Below, piece after piece: positions 1-6,920 of a stretch of 19,230 bases of DNA. The notes beneath the pieces were generated by a model that saw only the letters and a program-made list of their open reading frames with translations, was not told the DNA's origin and ran no database searches. A program made the position numbers and the translations under genes. The stretch is taken from contig DFZT01000057.1 in NCBI GenBank assembly GCA_002382755.1, positions 1 through 19,230 on the forward strand, read 5' to 3'. This stretch comes from Firmicutes bacterium UBA4049. GTDB taxonomy: Bacteria; Bacillota; Desulfotomaculia; Desulfotomaculales; Nap2-2B. Positions within the stretch are counted from its first letter, which is position 1. Each line of letters begins with the position of its first letter.

Positions 1-129
1 CCAGGAAGTTGCCAAATTCACATAAAACAGATGATTTTGCCTGTGGACTATACTACTGGAGGTCGAAAAAGGGCTCAAAGAAGTTTACAAAATTTTTGAT
101 GCGTCAGCACTGGGTTTATATCCAGCTTG

Positions 130-158
130 TTGATTATTGTTCCGTTTAACTATATAAT
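130..158 (+). promoter_or_regulatory. sigma-A-type promoter for the carboxypeptidase gene
   Basis: A -35 box TTGATT (130-135) and a perfect -10 box TATAAT (153-158) are separated by exactly 17 bases. Transcription would start near 165, giving a leader of about 25 bases before the start codon at 190. The ribosome binding site GGAGGAG lies at 180-186. Nothing resembling a sporulation sigma-F/G promoter was seen, although dacF of Bacillus is forespore-expressed. The stretch 1-129 shows no feature I can support. Confidence 0.6.
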
Positions 159-189
159 TTTATGGAATTAATTCAAAGCGGAGGAGAAT

Positions 190-1410
190 ATGCCAGGAAA
201 GACACGGCTATTTCTGTTTATTTGCCTTTTTATTTCAGGAGTCGTTTTCTTTCCGCTGACCTCCTTCGCTGTAAAGGAACCGGATACATCGGCTGAAGCG
301 GTTGTCCTGATGAATGCCGGGAACGGACAGGTGCTTTATCAAAAAAACATGAGCAGGCATATGTTTCCCGCAAGCACTACAAAAATCCTTACCGCTATTG
401 TAGCCCTTGAAAAGGGTAAGCTATCGGACAAGGTGACTGTTGAGAGAGAAGCCTGCCTGGTTGACGGCTCCAGGATAGGTCTTCAGGAAGGTGAGAGATT
501 AACGCTTGAAGATCTCCTTTACGCGCTGATGATGGCCTCGGCAAACGACGCTGCCGACAGTATCGCTGTGCATTTGTCCGGTTCAACAGAGAGTTTTGCA
601 GATCTGATGAATAAAAAAGCAAGATCTATAGGCGCTCTGAATAGCAATTTTACCAATTCACACGGCCTGACCGATCCCGAACATTATACCACCGCTTATG
701 ACCTCGCCCTGATCACCCGTTACGCAATGCAAAATCCTGTTTTTAGAAAAATAGTAGGGACCAGCATAAAAAAAATTAGCAGGCCGGATGCGGATAGATC
801 CATCGGTCCGCCGCAGGAAGATTTATGGAACCATAACCGCTTTTTGAGCCGGTACAAGGGAGCTATAGGTGTAAAAACGGGTTATACGGTTGAATCCGGG
901 CAGTGTCTTGTAGCGGCCGCTGAAAAGAATGGCCGGGAATTGATCACAGTCCTGCTGAACGATCAAGGAAGCGTCCTTTATGAAGATGCAGGTTTAATTT
1001 TGGATTATGGTTTCGATAACTTTGTTTCAGATTTAGTGGTCGGAAAGATGGAAAAGGTTACATCCATCAGTGTAAGCCGCGGCGTTGGAAAGGTTGATGT
1101 TTATACCGGCGGCTCGTTTTATTATGATCTGCCAAAAGATCAAAAAAAACAAATAAAGCGCAGTATTAAGCTGTACAACGGAATTAAGGCCCCTTTGGCA
1201 GCCGGGCAGGAAGTTGGCCAGTTGGTTTTAACTTCCGGGGGGCGGGAAGTTGGAAGAGTCAAGCTTTTGGTCATGCAGCCGGTACAGAGTCTGTCCAAAA
1301 AAGGCGGAATTATCTTGATTGCCGGTCTGCTGTTCTCGGTTGTCGCCCGTGAGGCCTATTGTGCCGCCAAACGCAGGAAGCTCAGGCGGAGAAGGAGATA
1401 CAGGAACTGA
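190..1410 (+). CDS. dacF: D-alanyl-D-alanine carboxypeptidase (penicillin-binding protein 5/DacF family)
   Basis: This 406-residue serine peptidase (S11 family) would trim the terminal D-Ala from peptidoglycan stem peptides outside the membrane. All three penicillin-binding motifs are present: SxxK as S62-T-T-K65, SxN as S117-A-N119, and KTG at K229-T230-G231. A hydrophobic signal sequence covers about residues 5-27. The catalytic domain runs to about residue 270 and is followed by the usual beta-rich C-terminal domain. The protein ends with a short hydrophobic segment (about 373-387) and a very basic tail rich in Lys and Arg, which fits C-terminal membrane anchoring. The ATG is preceded by GGAGGAG and a good promoter. 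The next gene has its own promoter 20 bases after the stop, so this gene is probably monocistronic. The family assignment is firm; the choice of dacF rather than dacA or dacB is a guess. Confidence 0.93.
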   Translation: MPGKTRLFLFICLFISGVVFFPLTSFAVKEPDTSAEAVVLMNAGNGQVLYQKNMSRHMFPASTTKILTAIVALEKGKLSDKVTVEREACLVDGSRIGLQEGERLTLEDLLYALMMASANDAADSIAVHLSGSTESFADLMNKKARSIGALNSNFTNSHGLTDPEHYTTAYDLALITRYAMQNPVFRKIVGTSIKKISRPDADRSIGPPQEDLWNHNRFLSRYKGAIGVKTGYTVESGQCLVAAAEKNGRELITVLLNDQGSVLYEDAGLILDYGFDNFVSDLVVGKMEKVTSISVSRGVGKVDVYTGGSFYYDLPKDQKKQIKRSIKLYNGIKAPLAAGQEVGQLVLTSGGREVGRVKLLVMQPVQSLSKKGGIILIAGLLFSVVAREAYCAAKRRKLRRRRRYRN

Positions 1411-1430
1411 AACGTTGAGGGATTTACACA

Positions 1431-1460
1431 TTGACACCATTAATTATCTGACTTTATACT
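1431..1460 (+). promoter_or_regulatory. near-consensus sigma-A promoter for the PNPOx-guaB unit
   Basis: A perfect -35 TTGACA (1431-1436) and a -10 TATACT (1455-1460, five of six consensus bases) are separated by 18 bases. Transcription would start near 1467, giving a leader of about 100 bases that opens with an 18-base-period direct repeat. The promoter begins 20 bases after the dacF stop codon. Confidence 0.65.
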
Positions 1461-1464
1461 TGTA

Positions 1465-1499
1465 GTAGAAAATGGTTTGTTTGTAGAAAATGGTATGTT
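1465..1499 (+). repeat. tandem direct repeat at the transcription start region
   Basis: GTAGAAAATGGTTTGTT (1465-1481) is followed one base later by GTAGAAAATGGTATGTT (1483-1499). The copies match at 16 of 17 positions with a period of 18 bases. The repeat begins 5 bases after the -10 box, so it spans the predicted start site and the first 30 or so bases of the transcript. It could be a tandem operator or a slippage duplication; the sequence alone does not decide. Confidence 0.7.
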
Positions 1500-1565
1500 A
1501 ACTGCATCATTAATTTCTGCCGTAATCGGGACAGTTCTTAATTTATTAAAGGAGGGGTAATTTGG

Positions 1566-1928
1566 ATGGCTAAAATGTCAGAGGAAGTTATTAAAGCTAT
1601 TGGCGACTATAAACCGGCTCTGGTCGCGACCGCCGGTAAAAACGGCATGCCGAATGTTTCCTTGAAAGGCTCGCTGCGCCTTCTTGACGACGAACGCGTG
1701 GTCTTTGTCAACTTAAGATCACCGCGCACTGTAAAAAACTTACAGGAGAATCCCTTTATATCCGCTACAGCTTTTGATCCCGCAACCAGAAAGGGATGGC
1801 GCATCTGGGGCAAGGCTGAAATTGTTACTTCCGGCGCCCTCTATGACAAATTTAAAAATGAATATGCTGAACGGGGAACTGTCAGCCATGTAATAATAAT
1901 TAATGTGGAAGAGGCCCTGGCTTTTTAA
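1566..1928 (+). CDS. pyridoxamine 5'-phosphate oxidase-family protein (small FMN-binding split barrel)
   Basis: This 120-residue protein has the fold pattern of the PNPOx-like FMN-binding family: an N-terminal helix, then strands around ALVATAGKNGMPNVS (about residues 18-32), FVNLRSPRTVKNLQENP (about 47-63, the region that usually contacts FMN) and RIWGKAEI (about 78-85). Members of this size are usually flavin-dependent oxidoreductases or FMN-binding proteins of unknown substrate, not true vitamin B6 oxidases. The start ATG has a strong AAAGGAGGGG site at 1549-1558. The gene is followed 21 bases later by the likely guaB start, so the two are probably cotranscribed from the promoter at 1431. 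The substrate and the reason for the pairing with guaB are unknown. Confidence 0.8.
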   Translation: MAKMSEEVIKAIGDYKPALVATAGKNGMPNVSLKGSLRLLDDERVVFVNLRSPRTVKNLQENPFISATAFDPATRKGWRIWGKAEIVTSGALYDKFKNEYAERGTVSHVIIINVEEALAF

Positions 1929-3407
<1,479 letters not shown>

Positions 3408-3442
3408 CAATGGATAAATAACAGTTTCAATTATAGATACTG

Positions 3443-3495
3443 AAAATCCAGTTTGGTTATTTTTGGAAAGAAAAATCAAGCTGGATTTTTCTTTT
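3443..3495 (+). terminator. putative rho-independent terminator after guaB
   Basis: Two perfect 9-bp stems share the same 3' strand. One pairs 3443-3451 with 3481-3489 across a long loop. The other pairs 3469-3477 with 3484-3492 across a 6-base loop. A T-rich run (3486-3495) follows. The short-loop form looks like an AT-rich terminator. The two forms exclude each other, as in attenuators, but no regulator or leader is evident. Confidence 0.5.
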
Positions 3496-3554
3496 GGGAA
3501 ACTCCTTACTGCTCGGGGCAGTTCTACTAAATGTTTGTTTTTACTGAAACTTTA

Positions 3555-3583
3555 TTGACGTATATTTGGACATAAGTTAGATT
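3555..3583 (+). promoter_or_regulatory. candidate promoter for the HARE-HTH/coiled-coil gene
   Basis: TTGACG (3555-3560) and TAGATT (3578-3583) are separated by 17 bases. The -35 box is good and the -10 box moderate. It lies downstream of the guaB terminator candidate and upstream of both possible starts of the next gene. Confidence 0.4.
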
Positions 3584-3709
3584 TCGATCGTTATTCTGCA
3601 GATTATGCAGGTAAATAGTGGAATATTTATCTATTATTATAAAGGAAAGTAGCAATTGCCAATTGAATTATTTTATATCATATTATTTCATTTGAAAGAG
3701 GATTTTGGG

Positions 3710-3717
3710 AAAGGTGG
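3710..3717 (+). promoter_or_regulatory. ribosome binding site favouring an internal ATG start
   Basis: AAAGGTGG, close to the ideal AAAGGAGG, lies seven bases before the ATG at 3725. The frame is open further upstream to a TTG at 3656, which has a weaker AAAGGAAAG site. Confidence 0.55.
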
Positions 3718-3724
3718 TTTATAT

Positions 3725-5131
3725 ATGGCGGGGGAACTTTACTCTCTTAATGATGTTCTTAAAAAAACACTGTTTTTTTTCGAAACCCTGAATGTGGCTG
3801 AGTTAACCCCTTATGTTCAACAAAAGATGATGCAGGATTATGAACCAACTAAGGTTGAAGATAAAATAATCCTGTGCTTGCGCCAACACTCTTGCTTCTT
3901 TCGTGATCAAAACAATTCCTGGCGTTTAAACCTTGAAGGCAGGCGGGAAAACGACGCCTTTTACGCTCTTCTTTTAAAAAGGCAGCAGCCGTTGAATTTG
4001 AAGGAGGTGATGCGTGGGGGGAATGCAAAAAACAAAAATAAAAACTTCAAAAGAATTATTGCCGAGGAGACCAGCCTTATTTCCGACGGCCGTTTCATTC
4101 AATTAAAGAACGGTCACTGGGGATTGACGGAATGGGAAGTCGAATCTGCTTTATACTCTTTAAAAGATATGGTCATCAAATCATTAAAGCTTTATCCCGC
4201 CGGTCTGTCAGCCCAGCAGATATTCGAAATTGTATCTGTCTGGCGTCAAACAAGATTAAAAGACATAGAAGACGTGCTCCACAAATTCCCCTATTTTCAG
4301 AAGGTTGCAGATGGTATCTGGTCTTATAATCCAACTTTACGCGTGGTTTACGAGAGCTTGATGAAGAAATTCCTCAGCGTCTTAATCAGGCAGAAAGCGT
4401 CCTGGTCCCGCTACAGGGATCAAATGCAAAAAAGAGAGTCTATCTTAAAAGAAAGACTGGATGAAATTGCCCTGGCGCAGAAGGAAGCTGCCGCAGCATT
4501 GGCTTTAAGGGCTGAAGAAATTGGCCGGCATGAACATTTGGTTACTCAAATGGCGGAAAAAGACCTGCTGCTTAACCTTCGCAAAAAAGAAATTTTCAGA
4601 TACAGAGGACATATCAACAAGCTTGAAGCAAAAGCAAACAGCATCTTGTACCAATGCCGGCTCTGGGTAAAAAGGGCGCGTGAAAAAGAAGCTGGGAATT
4701 ATCAGTATAAAGAGGCGCTGGTTCAGACTCAGGGAAACATTGAGGCGTTACAAGCACGGCTGCAGCAATACCAGGAGAGGGATAGGGAGAATAAGACCCG
4801 TTTAGCTGAATTGAAAGAGCGTCATACAACAAAAGTAGCCGAACTGCAAACGGAAATAATTGAATTGCGACAGAAACTTGAACGCGCAAAGGAAATGACC
4901 GGCAAGAAAGAAGCTATGCTGCAGGAGGAAATAAATACTTTAAACAACAGTTTGCAGGAATCTCTAAGGAATGAAGAGGATTTAGGGCATTCCCTCCGTT
5001 TTCTTCAGCAGGACTTGATCAATTCACGCGAGGAATACAGGAAATTGCAAAGGGAATTAAGATCTCCTCTGATTAAAATGGTCTTGAAACTATATGCGGT
5101 TAAAAACTGGTTTATAAAATACGTTTTATAA
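3725..5131 (+). CDS. tandem winged-helix (HARE-HTH-like) protein with long coiled coil
   Basis: The ATG at 3725 gives 468 residues; an upstream TTG at 3656 would give 491. The first 200 residues look like three consecutive winged-helix modules (about 8-72, 77-138 and 142-202), each ending in a Phe-rich strand and a Trp turn. The second contains DGRFIQLKNGHWGLTEW (about 121-137), which closely follows the end of the HARE-HTH domain in the delta subunit (RpoE) of Bacillus-type RNA polymerase. From about 227 to 447 the protein is a highly charged coiled coil rich in Glu, Lys, Arg and Gln. No membrane segment or signal peptide is visible. The HARE-HTH call is from motif recall; modules one and three are less certain. 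A nucleic-acid- or polymerase-associated scaffold is possible, but the function is unknown. The IS element begins 28 bases after the stop. Confidence 0.75.
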   Translation: MAGELYSLNDVLKKTLFFFETLNVAELTPYVQQKMMQDYEPTKVEDKIILCLRQHSCFFRDQNNSWRLNLEGRRENDAFYALLLKRQQPLNLKEVMRGGNAKNKNKNFKRIIAEETSLISDGRFIQLKNGHWGLTEWEVESALYSLKDMVIKSLKLYPAGLSAQQIFEIVSVWRQTRLKDIEDVLHKFPYFQKVADGIWSYNPTLRVVYESLMKKFLSVLIRQKASWSRYRDQMQKRESILKERLDEIALAQKEAAAALALRAEEIGRHEHLVTQMAEKDLLLNLRKKEIFRYRGHINKLEAKANSILYQCRLWVKRAREKEAGNYQYKEALVQTQGNIEALQARLQQYQERDRENKTRLAELKERHTTKVAELQTEIIELRQKLERAKEMTGKKEAMLQEEINTLNNSLQESLRNEEDLGHSLRFLQQDLINSREEYRKLQRELRSPLIKMVLKLYAVKNWFIKYVL

Positions 5132-5151
5132 AATCGTTTCAGATTTTATGA

Positions 5152-5159
5152 AAAAAAAA
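5152..5159 (+). repeat. left target-site duplication (A8) of the IS element
   Basis: Nine A residues lie at 5151-5159, directly outside the left inverted repeat. Eight A residues lie at 6637-6644, directly outside the right one. This matches the 8-9 bp duplications of IS256-family elements, but a homopolymer gives weak proof because any A-tract would match. Confidence 0.5.
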
Positions 5160-5188
5160 GGGAATGTTACAACTTTAGTGTAATTGGT
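5160..5188 (+). repeat. left terminal inverted repeat of the IS element
   Basis: The 29 bases begin GGGAATGTT and end with GTGTAATTGGT. They match the inverted copy at 6608-6636 at 21 of 29 positions. The GTGTAA block sits about 18 bases from the end, as in IS256 itself (recalled). Confidence 0.75.
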
Positions 5189-5295
5189 TCTTTGGCTGCA
5201 AGATTAAAACCCGCAAAACATGGCTATAATTTAACTACATCCGGAAGGATAGGGCAACGCTGGAGAGCGACCCGAGCGTCCGGATGCGGGCTAAA

Positions 5296-5339
5296 CGCTG
5301 AAGCCGGTTCCGTCTATGGGGCCGGTTTCAACTTCAGCG
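5296..5339 (-). other. strong GC-rich hairpin downstream of the transposase gene
   Basis: CGCTGAAG (5296-5303) pairs perfectly with CTTCAGCG (5332-5339). Inside it CCGGTTCC (5304-5311) pairs with GGGGCCGG (5318-5325), including two G-T pairs, around a 6-base loop. A 6-base bulge separates the two stems. It lies 25 bases past the transposase stop on the - strand. There is no T-run after it in that direction, so it is not a classical terminator. It could protect the transposase mRNA or be a structured element of the IS. Confidence 0.55.
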
Positions 5340-5364
5340 GCAGCCCTCAAAGCGTTAAACACAT

Positions 5365-6579
5365 TTACCCAACCTTCAAAGACAACCTGCCCTCGAAGAA
5401 AATCATCAACTGTCCCATTATTATTCCCCAGTCTTTTATCGGCATACTCCATTTTTTGGCGATTTCCTGGACCGAGAGGTACACCGACTTTTTTACCGCT
5501 TCATCTGATGGATATACGGGCTTGGTTTTGGTATATTTTCTAAGCATTCTGTGAAACCCTTCAGCGGCATTCGTCGTATAGATGATCCGGCGGACTTCAG
5601 CGGGATATTTGAAAAAAGTGGCTAAATCAGCCCAGTTCTCGGTCCATGATTTGTAAATCTGCGGATACTTTTGGGTCCATTTCTCGCCAAGCTCTTCAAG
5701 ACGGTAAAGTGCATCATCCTCGCTGGACGCCTGATAAATCGTCTTTAAGTCGGCCATGACCGCTTTCAAATCCTTGTATGACACATATTTCGTCGAGTTG
5801 CGGATTTGATGAATGATACACAACTGCTGTTCTGTTTTTGGGAAAACGGCGTTGACAGCCTCGGAAAATCCTTTTAGATTATCGTGGCAGGAAATTAAGA
5901 TATCCTCCGCCCCACGATTTTTCAGTTCATTACACACGGTGGTCCAAAAGCTGGCGCTCTCGTTTTCGGTAATCCAAATTCCCAGAATTTCTTTCTTGCC
6001 CTCCAAGGTGATGCCCAGGACGGAATGAACGCATTTATTAATTACTTTGGCGTCCTTTTTGACCTTGAAGACGATGCCATCCAGAAACACCACGGCGTAA
6101 ACTGCGTCAAGCTGTCTGGACTGCCATTCAGTCATTTGCGGCAGGATTTTGTCCGTGATCCGGCTAATCAGGGCCGCAGAGGCATCCACACCGTATATAT
6201 CCCGTAGATGATCCTCTATATCACGGGTGGACATGCCTTTTGCGTACATGGCGATAATTTGCTTTTCCAAGTCATTGGATTTTGTCTGATACTTTTCGAT
6301 CAATTCCGGCTCAAAATCGCCGTTTCTGTCTCGGGGAATGTTGATTCTGGTTTTGCCCATGGACGTTTGAATGGTTTTTTGGTTGTAGCCGTTGCGGCTG
6401 TTGCCGCTTAAGTCTCCGAGCGGGCTATGCTTTTCGTATCCCAGATGTTCGTCCATCTCGGCTTCCAGCATTTGCTCCACTGTCCCCTTGAACAGATTTT
6501 TCAGCATCTCCTGAACATCCTGCATGCTGCTGCAGTCTTGAGCCAGCAACTTCACCAATTCGTTTGCTCTCTCGTTCAT
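5365..6579 (-). CDS. IS256-family (Mutator-type) transposase
   Basis: This 404-residue DDE transposase mediates cut-out-circle or copy-out transposition of the element. The likely catalytic triad is D167 (in VVFLDGI), D233 (in ISCHDNLKG) and E340 (in TTNAAEGFHRMLRK), with the typical CxxH (CIIHQIRN, about 254-261) between the second Asp and the Glu. The N-terminal part (about 1-150) has the DNA-binding region of the family, including GYEKH and MSTRDIEDHL. The start is the ATG at 6577-6579, which has an AAAGGAG site nine bases upstream on the - strand. An upstream in-frame codon ending at 6612 would run into the right inverted repeat and is unlikely. The frame is intact and the length normal, so the element may be active. 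Confidence 0.92.
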   Translation of the reverse strand: MNERANELVKLLAQDCSSMQDVQEMLKNLFKGTVEQMLEAEMDEHLGYEKHSPLGDLSGNSRNGYNQKTIQTSMGKTRINIPRDRNGDFEPELIEKYQTKSNDLEKQIIAMYAKGMSTRDIEDHLRDIYGVDASAALISRITDKILPQMTEWQSRQLDAVYAVVFLDGIVFKVKKDAKVINKCVHSVLGITLEGKKEILGIWITENESASFWTTVCNELKNRGAEDILISCHDNLKGFSEAVNAVFPKTEQQLCIIHQIRNSTKYVSYKDLKAVMADLKTIYQASSEDDALYRLEELGEKWTQKYPQIYKSWTENWADLATFFKYPAEVRRIIYTTNAAEGFHRMLRKYTKTKPVYPSDEAVKKSVYLSVQEIAKKWSMPIKDWGIIMGQLMIFFEGRLSLKVG

Positions 6580-6607
6580 TGATAACATCTCCTTTATGGT
6601 TATTGTT

Positions 6608-6636
6608 ACCAATTACACGTAAGCTTAAGCGTTCTC
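6608..6636 (-). repeat. right terminal inverted repeat of the IS element
   Basis: Inverted copy of 5160-5188 with 21 of 29 matching bases. The innermost ten bases (6608-6617) are the exact complement of 5179-5188. It lies 28 bases before the transposase start and may contain part of its promoter. Confidence 0.75.
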
Positions 6637-6644
6637 AAAAAAAA
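6637..6644 (+). repeat. right target-site duplication (A8) of the IS element
   Basis: Eight A residues directly outside the right inverted repeat match the A-tract outside the left one. The original site probably read as a single A-tract followed by TGAAAATGAAATT. Confidence 0.5.
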
Positions 6645-6793
6645 TGAAAATGAAATTACCGGTGCTTCGCAAGTCGTTTGTTGTTGACAATACTATGCCC
6701 TTTGGACGGTTTTAATGAATACGTACCTTTTCATCCTTCTGCTGGCGCCGCTTCAGTAGCATGGATGTCTATTTGCTTAAACAAGCTGTGGTC

Positions 6794-6816
6794 CCTCCCA
6801 GCGGAGGTTGTTTTTT
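6794..6816 (+). terminator. terminator-like hairpin in the leader of the polysaccharide operon
   Basis: CCTCC (6794-6798) and GGAGG (6803-6807) form a perfect GC-rich stem with a 4-base CAGC loop, followed by TTG and six T residues (6811-6816). It sits about 105 bases before the first gene of the glycan operon. It may end transcription coming from the left, or act as an attenuator if the operon promoter lies upstream of it. I see no convincing sigma-A promoter between the IS and the operon. The rest of 6645-6920 holds no supportable gene. Confidence 0.5.
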
Positions 6817-6920
6817 GCCTCAGCATTTTCAAAAAAATGTTTTATGAGCAGGAATCCCGTCGGATGCCGGAGAAATATCCTTAATAAATCAATAAATTTG
6901 TCAAAGGGGTATTGTAATAG

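Larger units (their letters stand above)
5160..6636 (-). mobile_element. complete IS256-family insertion sequence, about 1477 bp
   Basis: One intact transposase gene on the - strand is bounded by 29-bp imperfect inverted repeats at 5160-5188 and 6608-6636. They match at 21 of 29 positions, with an inner block of 11 identical bases, GTGTAATTGGT. The arrangement, length, Mutator-type transposase and 8-bp A-tract duplication all fit the IS256 family. The element inserted between the stop of the coiled-coil gene and the leader of the polysaccharide operon, and no gene visible here is broken by it. Everything between the repeats and the transposase belongs to the element, including a 44-base hairpin next to the transposase stop. 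Confidence 0.85.

Noticed and set aside
3..149. Open frame entering from the left edge and ending at 149
   Set aside because: It runs through the -35 region of the dacF promoter, its composition is not protein-like and no family pattern is seen. The frame starting at base 2 stops after seven codons and could equally be the true upstream gene end.
5127..5150. Hairpin after the coiled-coil gene as a terminator
   Set aside because: A 9-bp AT-rich stem exists but it is followed by an A-tract, not a T-tract, on the + strand, and on the - strand the T-run precedes the stem.
5192..5554. 120-codon + strand frame across the left part of the IS
   Set aside because: It overlaps the transposase 3' end antisense and the hairpin region, with no ribosome binding site or motif.
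6684..6716. Perfect TTGACA box upstream of the glycan operon
   Set aside because: The only -10-like sequence (TTTAAT at 6711) gives a 21-base spacer, too long for a normal sigma-A promoter.
6678..6884. 68-codon + strand frame between the IS and the glycan operon
   Set aside because: It has no ribosome binding site and no recognisable motif, and it includes the terminator-like hairpin at 6794-6816.
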